A DNA stretch of 64,000 nucleotides, from positions 1,302,001-1,366,000 of the forward strand of contig OZ037840.1 in the NCBI GenBank assembly GCA_964035575.1. The letters are read 5' to 3'. Positions 1 to 9,665 of this stretch are shown here, in pieces. The notes below the pieces were generated by a model. The model was not told where the DNA came from, did not search any database, and saw only the letters and a list, made by a program, of their open reading frames with translations. The translations under genes and the position numbers were made by a program. Numbering within the stretch: the stretch's first letter is position 1; every line of letters starts with the position of its first letter. Origin of the DNA: Rhynchopus sp. YZ270_cl-10 (Eukaryota; Euglenozoa; Diplonemea; Diplonemida; Diplonemidae).

Positions 1-605
1 CATTTTGTGCATACCCTGTGACTGTGGTGGCTAGAGAACACGCACATGCAGACCCGTTCCTTGCAATTTCCAGTGTTGTGTTTATCAATGCATGCATCCA
101 GAGGACCTCTGGTTTACGAAATCGTAGGCACTCCTGTGCAAAAATGAAGTCGGTTTTTTGACCCAAAATCGGGGTGGGTGGGCCATAATTTGCTCCAAAT
201 TTGGCCGAAAATTGGGATTTTTCTGAAAATTTTCATTGTGCCCAGCAAAAATCCTTGATTTTTTGAAGAATTTTCCAAAAAATATGCTATACCCCCTATG
301 ACTGGACCCAACTCCCCTCACCCTTTTTTTCCCCTAAAAAAGCCCCCAAAATTCCTACCATTTTTGGTGTGGCAGCGGTTACTGGGGGGGTAAACCGGTA
401 GAAACACGGTAGAAACACGGGGAATCGGTTGGGGGTTCCCTTTTTTGGAATTTTTTTTTTTGTTTTTTTACCAGGGGGCTTCTCTATGTTGTAGGCATAC
501 AGAGGCACAGATTTGACAGACCGGAGCCGGAACTGGCTGGGATGTCACGGAACTGACAAAAAAAGTGGTTTTCGACCACGCAACTGTACTGTACTCCCAA
601 TCCCC

Positions 606-722
606 TGTGTATACTGTGTATACTGTGTATACTGTGTATACTGTGTATACTGTGTATACTGTGTATACTGTGTATACTGTGTATACTGTGTATACTGTGT
701 ATACTGTGTATACTGTGTATAC
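606..722. repeat. 9-bp microsatellite, 13 copies (unit A)
   Basis: Perfect repeats of TGTGTATAC, each holding the palindrome GTATAC. All reading frames stay open through it, which creates spurious VYT, SIH and CVY repeat proteins on both strands. Confidence 0.97.
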
Positions 723-1366
723 TACCTGTGTGTGACCATACCCCAGATGGTCTGAAGAGTGATCTGACCATATTCTCCAGGTACAATATATACCCGGAGA
801 ATCCATTGGAGCAAGAATTTTGCACTTTTGAGCACCACAGATTACATACTGCCATTTTTGCGGCCATAATATTTTTGAAAATGGCAAAGACATTTCCTTA
901 AGGAATTACAGGGAACCAGGGTCCCTCTCTCTATGGGTTCTGAGGTTTTAGTCACTCAACGAATCTGCTCGATTTTTTTTGACTGTAGATGGGAGGTACC
1001 CCAAAAAATCAATTAAAGCAAGAATTTTACAGTTTTGAATAGTTGTTCTTTATTTAGAAAAGTACCCAGTTTGGACAAAAATTTGGGATTGAGTGTTATA
1101 AATCTCTGATTTTTTTTCCAAATCTTGGGGTGGAAACTTTGGTACCTCACACGAGCCTCTGAGAGTGACCAGAAATGGCCTCATGAACAAAAGTGACCCC
1201 GTCACAGCCAGAACGCGACTCAATTGGTCAAACGCCGAAGGAAAAGGAAGCATGCAGCATGGCGAAATAATAAAAGTAGTGTACCGTGCGCCTGCGGCGC
1301 AAGATTGCAACCCACCCTTCCCATGATATACTTTTGCAGCAAAAATGTGCAATTTTAAGCGTAATT
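723..1366. other. Spacer without recognised gene
   Basis: AT-rich spacer. It holds one copy of the short GC-rich repeat R2 near 1278-1305 (TACCGTGCGCCTGCGGCGC). No open reading frame has credible protein features. Equivalent DNA lies at 16992-17635, 33498-34141 and 48841-49484. Confidence 0.6.
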
Positions 1367-1560
1367 TTTAGAAATGTTGCGTACCGTGGCTTCGCCAGAA
1401 ACTTTCGTTTTAGAAAAACAGGGGAGTAAAATTACGGAAGCTGACCACAATTACCAGCGACAGTGCCGTTTTGTGTCAACTTTTTTTTAGAAATGTTGCG
1501 TACCGTGGCTTCGCTTTGGGTGCCGTGACCGCCCTTTCTTTGTTATAAATGTACTGAGGT
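1367..1560 (+). repeat. Dispersed repeat R1, copy a
   Basis: The motif TTGCGTACCGTGGCTTCGC occurs twice about 115 bp apart, with conserved sequence between (AGTAAAATTACGG, CGACAGTGCC) and after it (GGGTGCCGTGACCGCC, ATGTACTGAGG). Related copies in this unit lie at 6748-6953 and 9431-9640 on plus and 7318-7522 on minus. No terminal repeats or coding capacity were seen, so it could be a SINE-like or MITE-like family. Copies recur in units B, C and D. Confidence 0.7.
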
Positions 1561-3313
1561 AGGTAAAAGAGCTCGGAAATCCAATTCCTCTGGTTTTCGA
1601 ATTTTTTTACGTCTGTCCAAAAGCCGAAAACTTCAGTTTGCCAAATTTACAACCTTCTCCGGGGGGGGAGTAGGGGGGGTTTCTCAAAATCGGACGGATG
1701 ACATCCGTTGAAAGTAAAAAAGAGGCTTCCCTTCCTAGATGTGACTAGGCACGTGAGGCTTGGGATCATCTTTCAATACTTCTTCCTATTTTAGCGCACC
1801 TTTCGCCGCTTGAAGTCGTCCTGTGAGGTCTTAAGTTTACACATATTAGCGACTATTCTGTACTGTCGTCCTCTTATCCTTTTTACTAGCAACCTGCGAC
1901 CCTCGGGCGCATTGTTGTCTACAACAACTTCACATTACGTTGCAACTGTGTCTATCTTTTCTCGAGCACGGTTTGCAGCGCTTAAGACTAACAGGTGCAG
2001 TCTGATAAACGAAAAAGTTACGAGTGAGTTTAGTGCCATACGTCGCCCCGCAGCTTTGTCTTATTGTCGTGACCATGGCTATATAGTCCTCCAAGGCAGA
2101 CACAAGAGTTACGACAAAAGGTGCTTACCTCCGGTGTGAATACATCATCTCTACTTTTCTGTCGACACGCCAGTGAAATTAGCTGGGTGGCCATTCGGGA
2201 ACGAAGGGAAGTAGTATCCACCGTTTAAAGTGCGATCGAAATAATTTATTGTTACACTGGGTTTGATATTTGATTACACATCGCTCAGTGTTTCCAGTGC
2301 AGGTCACTGTTGTACATTACATTACACCATTAGGCCTATTCTTTACTGGCAGATAACCGCAGCTTTACAGCGCAATTAATATTTTTCGACGTAAACCCCC
2401 CGTAACATGTCATAGACAGTGAATGTACTCCTCGCTTGCACCGAAGCCCTTTTAAAAAAGGGGCACAGAAGTATCAATGAGAATATATCAACAACAGATA
2501 GCCAGCAACACAGCGCCGCAGGCGCACGGTACGCTTTTTGTTAGACTTCACCATCCCTTTTTCTCCCACAAACCCCTGTAAAACTCCGGATTGCTCTGGG
2601 GAAAATATTGGGGGGGACCATGGTTCCCCCCGGTGCCCCTTGGCGGAAACCCTGTTGTACCACCCTGAGTTTTTGATTTTCTCTTTATTGGCGGCGTTTT
2701 GCACGGGTTTGCGGGTTTAGGATAAATTAACCATTTTGTAAACACGAAAGTATTGTGCTTGCGGTCAGATAAAAGACACAGATTAGTAAGGACACAGCAG
2801 TTGGTATAATGCTGTTATGCTATTGTTCAGTTTTTGTCTCGTTTTACAACCTGACAACGGACGTGGCGAAACAAAAATAATAGGTTCTTACAGAGCAGAT
2901 CAAGACGAAACTGTACGTGTATGACGTGGGTAGCGTACTAATAACCAAAAGAAAACCGACGCAGGAGCTTTTCTTGGAACTGTTTTATTCTCCCCACCCC
3001 AACAGCATCACATTTCAGAAAAACATTGTTTTTTCGTTTTTGTTCACTTTCTTTTCTTCTCCCTCACACCTTTTTGCTGTGGGCAAACCTCAAATTTATT
3101 CCGCTTTGATTTTATTTATTGTCTTCACGCCCTTCTTTTCATTAGAAAAAGAATGTATATGAAACAATTGTCTTCACGCTATATTGTTGTAGTTGGGTTG
3201 GGAAATAAAACTAAACAAAAGATGACAGGGGGTTTTTATTATTTCAAACTTGGTCGTCTCACGCGAGGATGAGCTCCATTATGTCAACGCTGTTTGGCCT
3301 GTCTGGGCAAATA
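1561..3313. other. 5' spacer of the receptor gene
   Basis: About 1.75 kb with no convincing gene. A 109-codon frame at 1810-2139 starts with TTG and has no recognisable domain. An R2 motif in reverse orientation lies near 2516-2540. Equivalent spacer precedes the gene in every unit and looks identical between them. Confidence 0.55.
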
Positions 3314-3348
3314 GGTATTAGTAACGTGGGGGTCATGATAATTACCCC
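3314..3348. repeat. Relic of a transposon end
   Basis: Thirty-five bases closely match the outer end of the inverted-repeat transposon at 25654-27521 (GGTATTAGTAACGTGGG followed by ATGATAATTACCCC). Only one end is present, so it is a fragment. Also at 19583-19617, 36089-36123 and 51432-51466, so it predates the tandem amplification. Confidence 0.6.
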
Positions 3349-3674
3349 CATTTCGGAAGCACATTTTTCTTCTAGGGTTTCCCTTGAGAAACCCGCTGTT
3401 CGCTGCCTTGTTCTTCTGCTCCAAATGCCATCATCTCTCTTACCGACAACCCGGTTTATAATCGACAAAAACTCTCTGTGCCCGTTGAACTACACTTAAA
3501 ACAAGGTAGCAAAAAATAAAATCTATCACACTGACCACTTTTACGATACCCCACCCTTGCTGGAGCGACGTTTGCAAACACAAACCTAGGTACGGAGTGT
3601 GATGTCACCCAAACCACGCCCACCACAGGAGGCTCATATTCCCTCAACCCACCTGCCCACACACAGCCCCCAAC
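3349..3674 (+). promoter_or_regulatory. Immediate upstream region of receptor gene
   Basis: No TATA box could be assigned. Just before the ATG is a C-rich stretch ending in CACACACAG at 3660-3668, then CCCCCAAC and the ATG. An AG there could serve as a splice acceptor, possibly for trans-splicing if the organism is euglenozoan. This is inference only. Confidence 0.3.
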
Positions 3675-6617
3675 ATGGTGCACTCATGTGTGCCCGTGCT
3701 GCTGCTTGCACTGCTGTGTGGCGCTGACGCTGCCCTGAAGAAGCCGATCCGCCTGATCGGTGTCTTCGCCACGTCGCCGCCGGTCGCACCGCACGACCAA
3801 GTCTGGAACGCTCTTGTGCCGTGCGAGCGCATTGTGACTGAGGGTGACGACGACTGCTACAAGGGCGGCTTCCCTGGGGTGGCTGCGTGGATGGAGCACT
3901 ATTCACAGGACGTGCGTGGGACCATCAAAGTGACAACGCCAGATTACAAGTCCCGCATGATCTTTGGACATCCCCTTGGCCTGGATCTGAACTACGAGAT
4001 CTGGGACAGGCTTGGTGTCGACTTCGCCACATTGAGGGCAGAGCACTTGATGACGCGAGCCCCAGATGGTTCTGTTGTGGAGAACTTTGTTGCAAACATG
4101 AAACAGCCAATGATCCTGACGGACCTTGCTATTCAGGACAACTTTGTCTACCTTCTGGGCCTGCTGACCATGTGGCATGTGAAGGTGATTGACGGTGTGC
4201 AGATCGGTGTGATCGTGCTGTGGTCCGAGACCTACATCGGACGTCGTGGTCAGTCCATTCCCCACAACAAGCTCATCCCCGTGGTGACAACAAGGCTGCG
4301 TGCCCAGGGTGTGGCACAGATCGTGGTGCTGCGCCTTGGTTATGCGGGTGTGGAGGACGAGATGCAGCAACTGACGACGTACGACGTGGACGTGGTTATC
4401 ACGGACGTTGTTGCGGGGACAGACTTTGCTTCGAACGGGACGTCTGTTCTGTATGTAAGTGTTCAGAAAGACGGGGCAGCTGCGTACCCAATCGTGACGT
4501 TGGACTTGACCGAAGAAGTGGACGGGTCGAAGTGGTACTACAGTGCAACGGAGGTGAGTGCACGTGACCTGCCTGTTCCTGTGACGGACGCACGCTTTGC
4601 AGCAAACCTTGCCTGGATGCAAGAGCAGATTGTGCTGAGCCAGACAAACGACTCCGTGGTTGCAACGTCGACAGCAGTGATGCCGTCCATCAATGAGGAA
4701 GGGTTCTACAACTGCCGTGGGGGTGACTGTGAGTTGGGCAAGATGACTGCAGATGCGATGCGTGAGTGGGCAGGGACGGACCTGGCAATGGTAAACGGTG
4801 GTGCCCTGCGTGGTGTTGGGTGGGAGAAGGGTCCGATCAAGCGCAGTGCTTTGTGGGACACGTACCCTTTTGCGAACCTTCTGTGCAAGGTGAACATGTC
4901 CGGCACTGTGCTGCTGGATTTCATGAACCGCGGAGTGAGTGCACTACTTCCGGACGGAACACGAGACAAGACGACACCCATCGGTCTGTACCCACAGATG
5001 AGTGGGATGCGGTTCACCATCAACCCCAGCCTCCCCGAACGTCGTGTTGTTTCGATTGATGTGCTCACACCCACAGGGGTGTACAAGCCACTGCAGAAGC
5101 GTAAGTTGTACTCCATTGTCCTCCCAGAGTTCATTGCAGGTGGTGGTGACGGGTACGGGATGCTTCCCACGAACCAGCACGACGGGTCGGAAGGCTGTGG
5201 TATCGACACTGTACTGCAGGTGACAGAGACGTACCTGAAGGCTGCATCGATTTACACTCCGTCCTTGGGTGACAGAATGAGTCTCAACATGGCTGGGAGT
5301 GCACTGATGATGACGAACCAGACGAAGTACAACTGCACAGAGAACCAGAAGTACGACGCATACTGGCAGCACTGCGAGGACTGCCCTGAAGGCTTCTGGA
5401 ACCCAGACATGGACAGCCCTGTGTGTGTGGAGAAGTTTCCGAGTGAGGTGGACATCGGGATGATCCTTGGCATCGTGTTTGGTGTTCTTGCCCTGCTTGC
5501 GATCCCGATTGCGTGGAAGATGACAGAGAAGCAGCGCCGCATCAACGCGCTCTTCAACAACAACAAGATTGCAGAGGAGTGTGCCATTGCGGTTATGGAC
5601 CTCCGTCTTGGCGACCTTGACTACCTCCACGAGCTGGAGAAGCCGAACACGATCCAGTCTGCGTTTATTGCCATCACGAAGCAGATGAAGGTGTACATGG
5701 AGTTTATGCCCAAGAATTTGATTGCGAATTGTCAAGCAAGTGGTTCCGAATCAGGCTCGATTGAGCTTTCACGCTGCGTATCTTCTCGGTCGGAGAACGC
5801 GGGCAGTAGGGAGAGCAGGGATGAACGATCGAGGAGTAGCTCTGTGATGCAGGCGAAGGGGAGCCATAAGCTGACCACGACCTTCCTCAGGAAGAAGCAC
5901 ATCACGGCACTCGCACTGAACAGCAGGGGGCACCTCCAGAGCATGAATGGTGACGTCCTGGCGAAGCATTCGCAGTTTCTCGAGAAGGTCACGACCATCA
6001 TTACTGCGCACAAAGGCATTGCCGAGATACTGAGCGGCGACAGGATGCTTGCCATGTGGAACACTGTGAACGACACTACCGGCCAAGCTGCGCACTCCTG
6101 CGATGCTGCGCTTGCACTGCGGTTGGTACAGGACGGTGTCACAGCGAACGTCGGCATTGTAAAGGGCTCTGCACAGTTCGGGCTGTTTGGCGGTCAAGGC
6201 ACCAAGCGGTACGATGTGCTGGGCAGCGTGATCCCATCCGCATCGCTGCTGATGGTCCTGAACAAGCAGTACAACACTTCCATCCTGACCGCACCCGTGC
6301 TGCAGAAAGAGGCTGGCAGCTTCTTCTACTTCAGGATTGTGGACTATGTTTGCTACGCAAAGATGCATGGAGCTGCCTGCTTTGTGCTCGAGCTTGTATC
6401 TCGCAAGGAAACAGGCGGTGAGGAGTGGATGTACGAGCTGGAGGCTGCCAATGGGAAGGACCCGTGTTCCACACTAAATGATGCATGGAGGCAATACATC
6501 AAGGAAGGCAAGCTGACAAGCAGCGCCGGGGTGACTGGTGTTCTCGCCGAGATCATGGCCGGCACACCACCTCAAGGTGAGTATGTCGCTCCTTCTGCGC
6601 CCCTGAACCTGATGTGA
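3675..6617 (+). CDS. Membrane receptor: 5'-nucleotidase-like ectodomain plus cyclase-like domain
   Basis: 980 residues, single exon, ATG start. Residues 1-20 look like a signal peptide. 25-300 follow the layout of the 5'-nucleotidase metallophosphatase domain, but the usual metal-binding motifs are not recognisable: GNHE appears as RAEH near 121-124, the HLG region as RLGY near 220, and the GGHTH region as TDVVAGTD near 243. 325-540 match the 5'-nucleotidase C-terminal domain, with NGGALR at 374-379 and a GGGDGY loop at 489-494. A Cys-rich stem (554-584) leads to a membrane span at about 593-615. A juxtamembrane linker (PNTIQSAF, 657-664) and a Ser/Arg-rich linker precede a class III cyclase homology domain at about 740-885. 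This keeps GD at 788-789 and the KRYDVLG strand but has Pro854 and Leu858 where the transition-state Asn and Arg normally lie. Catalysis by either domain is doubtful; ligand sensing is inferred. N-glycosylation sequons include Asn254, Asn325, Asn407, Asn548 and Asn553. Confidence 0.85.
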   Translation: MVHSCVPVLLLALLCGADAALKKPIRLIGVFATSPPVAPHDQVWNALVPCERIVTEGDDDCYKGGFPGVAAWMEHYSQDVRGTIKVTTPDYKSRMIFGHPLGLDLNYEIWDRLGVDFATLRAEHLMTRAPDGSVVENFVANMKQPMILTDLAIQDNFVYLLGLLTMWHVKVIDGVQIGVIVLWSETYIGRRGQSIPHNKLIPVVTTRLRAQGVAQIVVLRLGYAGVEDEMQQLTTYDVDVVITDVVAGTDFASNGTSVLYVSVQKDGAAAYPIVTLDLTEEVDGSKWYYSATEVSARDLPVPVTDARFAANLAWMQEQIVLSQTNDSVVATSTAVMPSINEEGFYNCRGGDCELGKMTADAMREWAGTDLAMVNGGALRGVGWEKGPIKRSALWDTYPFANLLCKVNMSGTVLLDFMNRGVSALLPDGTRDKTTPIGLYPQMSGMRFTINPSLPERRVVSIDVLTPTGVYKPLQKRKLYSIVLPEFIAGGGDGYGMLPTNQHDGSEGCGIDTVLQVTETYLKAASIYTPSLGDRMSLNMAGSALMMTNQTKYNCTENQKYDAYWQHCEDCPEGFWNPDMDSPVCVEKFPSEVDIGMILGIVFGVLALLAIPIAWKMTEKQRRINALFNNNKIAEECAIAVMDLRLGDLDYLHELEKPNTIQSAFIAITKQMKVYMEFMPKNLIANCQASGSESGSIELSRCVSSRSENAGSRESRDERSRSSSVMQAKGSHKLTTTFLRKKHITALALNSRGHLQSMNGDVLAKHSQFLEKVTTIITAHKGIAEILSGDRMLAMWNTVNDTTGQAAHSCDAALALRLVQDGVTANVGIVKGSAQFGLFGGQGTKRYDVLGSVIPSASLLMVLNKQYNTSILTAPVLQKEAGSFFYFRIVDYVCYAKMHGAACFVLELVSRKETGGEEWMYELEAANGKDPCSTLNDAWRQYIKEGKLTSSAGVTGVLAEIMAGTPPQGEYVAPSAPLNLM

Positions 6618-6747
6618 AGTTTGTGGCAGGGCCATACTTATCACTAAATATGCCGTTTTTCCCGAAAAAATTTTTTTTCTATAAGAAAATTTTGCGATTT
6701 GAAAACCAGAAAATCCCTGATTTTTCCCCGATTTAAGGACATGCTTG

Positions 6748-6953
6748 ATGTTGCGTACCGTGGCTTCGCTTTGGGTGCCGTGACCGCCCTTTCTTTGTTA
6801 TAAATGTACTGAGGCTACAGACAATTCGTGTACCACTTGTGCCTGGTGCACGAATTGCTTCAATGAAGTGCCGAACTCCGCAGTTGGATAACCGAGGAAT
6901 TCTCACATTCCGCCGGAGGCCCCCAACTTGAGCTGGGTTGGGGACCGGGCTCG
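6748..6953 (+). repeat. Dispersed repeat R1, copy b
   Basis: Begins with the R1 core and runs through GTACTGAGG, a GTGTACCAC block and CCGCCGGAGGCCCCCAAC, matching 9431-9640 over its length with small gaps. It lies 130 bp after the receptor stop codon, so it may be in the 3' untranslated region. Also at 39523-39728 and 54866-55071. Confidence 0.7.
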
Positions 6954-7117
6954 ACCGAGTTTCAGCGAAACACCCCAAAACCTATATAATTCCCTGTGGA
7001 GGGGGGAAAATTTTTTTTTGGGCTGACCGAGTCAAACCGATTCTGACCGAGCCAGCCCCTCGTGGGCGGAATGCTGTATAGAACCCTGCGGTACCCAATT
7101 TTTTTTTTATCCTTGTA

Positions 7118-7901
7118 CAGGGCTTTCCGCAGGATTTGGGGTTTTGGCCTCCCAGGGGGACCAGCCAAAAAAAAGGTGAAAAAAAATTTTTTTCCGCGCC
7201 TTGTTGTCAGGGCTCTCGTCAATCACCCCTACGGGGGTGATTTGGGCCCCGAGCTAAAATCGTGGAAGGTGCGAGGGTGGGAGGGTGAACCACAAGCCGC
7301 AGGGAGTGTCAGACTTCTGATCAGTAACCTCAGTACATCTATAAAAGAAGCGGCGGTCATGCACCCAAAGGTTCCAGGCGAAGCCACGGTACGCAACATT
7401 TCTAAAAAATGATGCCATAAAAATGGCACTGTCGTTGGTAATTATCGTCAGAAACGTCAATTTTACTTCCATATTTTGCGGGGAAAAATTTTTTTGGCGA
7501 AGCCACGGTACGCATCATTTTAGATCTCCTCCGTCTTCCAACCCTCATAATTGAATGAGATTGACACGTCTTCTCCTTCTTCTTGTATACAGCCTCAAAT
7601 GTCTCTGATGCTGGACGTTTGCCTGCAACTGACGCAAACACAGGGTTCGCGGTTGCCTCCCGTTGTTGCCTTATTTTTGAGAGGAGCAGGGGAAGCTGGA
7701 ACCGTATTTTATGCCTGTATTTGAACGTGCGGGGACAGGACGGCACGAAAAAATGTAAAAAATCTGGAAAAGTCAAGCCAAACGAAATAGGAAGCCTCAG
7801 AACCTCAAGGGCAAGCTGGTCCCCCCTGGTCCCCCTTATTTTTTCATTTTTCCCCCAGGGGGACCAGCGGTCCCCCCTGGTCCCCCCTGCGGAAAGCCCT
7901 G
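7118..7901. mobile_element. TIR element, CAGGG-type ends (unit A)
   Basis: The left end CAGGGCTTTCCGCAGG is the exact inverse of the right end, and both are followed inward by GGGGGACCAG motifs. The sequence TTGTA lies on both outer sides and may be a short target duplication. The CAGGG ends resemble hAT elements, but an 8-bp duplication is not seen. There is no transposase. An R1 copy (7318-7522, minus) sits inside. Confidence 0.5.
7318..7522 (-). repeat. Dispersed repeat R1, copy c
   Basis: Reverse-strand copy of R1 carrying both core motifs (minus-strand cores at 7380-7400 and 7497-7516) and the ATGTACTGAGGTTACTGATC end. Also at 40093-40297 and 55436-55640. Confidence 0.65.
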
Positions 7902-8279
7902 TTGTACATTTTCTCCACTTTCTTTTGATTGCACGAGCCGATTGCTCTCCACGGTGGGGTCACATGTGTGTCCAAAAACACTCTAAGGTACTATTATTCT
8001 GAAATATGAGATTCAATGGTTTCTTAAGGAAATCCTAGTAACGTAATATCTCAGAAAACCCTCGAAAACGAACCCCGCCGGAGGCGGCTTTTTTTGTACC
8101 CGTGTGCGCGAAAATACTTTTTTCTTGCTTATTTCGCACATTTGGGAGTACGGGACCCCGACATTTTTTTTTTTTTTATAAGACATGTGTCAGGCTATTT
8201 CCTAATCTGGATTCTGGATCCCACTTTTTTCCGGGGTTTTTCATACTTTTTTCCCGTTTTTTTTTTTTCCTGATTTCTG

Positions 8280-9040
8280 CAGGGCGTTCGCTATCGCCAT
8301 CGTTTTTTCCTGATCGTGGCGAAATGCCAAAACCCCCGAAATTTTCGTTTTTTTACTAGTGCTTAAAATAGGTCAAAAAAATTTTCCCGCCGGAGAGAAG
8401 TTAGTTCGTGGGGTGAATCCCTGGTACTGAATGGTCAAAAAAAATTTGCGATTTGCGCGTGATCCCTTCCCCAGCACAAGTGATATTACAGCTGAACTTT
8501 CCTGATACTAAAACCAGCAAAACGATGGAGAATTTCATCAATCCCCCCTCACTGAGGGTCTCTTTGTGTTGTTTAATCAAGCAGATGTACAAGAGAGAGG
8601 CATCTGTCATATGAGACTTCATCCTTATTTTGATTATTTTCAACTCTCTGCCATTGAAGATAGAGTTGACACGAGCAGTGACACCTTCTATAACAGGGGG
8701 TACGGTACACCTTCAGCAGACTGCAGGATTGAGGAGCGAGCGGGAGTGCTGGGAAAACTTCCTCTCACGGCAGGCGGGTTTGCGGATGATTTTGAGTACA
8801 GTGGACACCCCCTCTGCGACCCCCCCTCCGGGGGGGTCGACAGGGTGGTGGGGAGAAATCTCTCTCTCTTTTCCCCCCCCCCCCCCCCCCTTTTTTTTTT
8901 TATTTATTTATTTATTTATTTATTTATACAGGGTTTCGCCCCGGTGGGGCGAAGCCCTGGGGCGAAATAAAATGTCATTTTTTCAGGAACAGATTTTTTT
9001 AACGAAAAAAAATATTTTTCGCCCCGGGGCGAACGCCCTG
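8280..9040. mobile_element. hAT-like non-autonomous transposon, present only in unit A
   Basis: 761 bp with terminal inverted repeats CAGGGCGTTCGC, flanked by an exact 8-bp target duplication GATTTCTG (8272-8279 and 9041-9048). Units C (near 41047) and D (near 56390) have one GATTTCTG and no insert, so the empty site is visible. Eight-bp duplications and CAGGG ends are typical of hAT elements. There is no transposase. The inside holds a C-tract, a TATT microsatellite (8901-8926) and a small hairpin (8929-8959) that itself has CAGGG ends. Confidence 0.85.
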
Positions 9041-9430
9041 GATTTCTGGATCCGAGTTTTGAAAAAAATTCGGGAAAAGAATTTTTCCCGTGGCCTAGTG
9101 TGGCGGGGGGGCCCCGGGGGGAAAAAATCATGGTTGAACCACGGGAGTACCATGAAACTGGGTTGCTGACCGCACCACCCAGGCTGTACCTCAATTTTTT
9201 TTTGCCTGCGGCGCCATTTTCCCTTTTTTGCTCCGCAAAAAAGGGTTCGGTGTGTGACTATGTGGTGTAAAAAGATAGATTTTTACACCGTACCCTAAAT
9301 TTTTTTCGCCTGCGGCGCCATTTGTTTGTTTTTTTTTTTTTTTGCTCCGCAAAAATCCCTATGTTCCCAATGTCCCTGGTCAGCAGTGCTGAAAAAATTT
9401 TGGCACAAAAACAAGCTGACCCCCAATCTT

Positions 9431-9640
9431 CCAACGACAGTGACATTTATGTCAACAATTTTTAGAAATGTTGCGTACCGTGGCTTCGCTTGGGTGCCAT
9501 GCCTGCCGTTTATTTTGTAAATGTACTGAGGTTACTGATAATTCGTGTACCACGCGTGCCTGGTGCATATCAATGAAGTGCCGAACTCCGAGAAATTCTC
9601 ACATTCCGCCGGAGGCCCCCAACTTGAGCTAAGGTGGGGA
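9431..9640 (+). repeat. Dispersed repeat R1, copy d
   Basis: Contains the core, GTACTGAGGTTACTGATAATTCG and CCGCCGGAGGCCCCCAAC, with small gaps relative to copy b. It ends next to the palindrome at 9641. Also at about 41437-41646 and 56780-56989. Confidence 0.65.
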
Positions 9641-9665
9641 CCCGGGCGCGCGAAGCGCGCCCGGG
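9641..9665. repeat. Perfect GC palindrome
   Basis: An 11-bp stem CCCGGGCGCGC with a GAA loop, the strongest small hairpin in the spacer. Also at 41647-41671 and 56990-57014. Function unknown. Confidence 0.75.

Noticed and set aside
484-893. Long frames across the 9-bp microsatellite (VYT, SIH and CVY repeats)
   Set aside because: A 9-bp repeat without stops is open in all frames. The frame length tracks the repeat count in each unit and no other protein feature is present.
1810-2139. 109-codon frame conserved in all four units
   Set aside because: It starts with TTG and has no recognisable features. Conservation at DNA level between recent duplicates is not evidence of coding.
3903-4622. 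Histidine-rich 239-codon antisense frame inside the receptor gene
   Set aside because: A shadow of the real gene on the other strand, caused by GC-rich codon use.
6571-6617. AAG/GTGAGTATG near the receptor C-terminus as a splice donor
   Set aside because: The frame continues to a stop 40 bases later. GTGAGT occurs repeatedly in this gene and no acceptor or further exon could be found.
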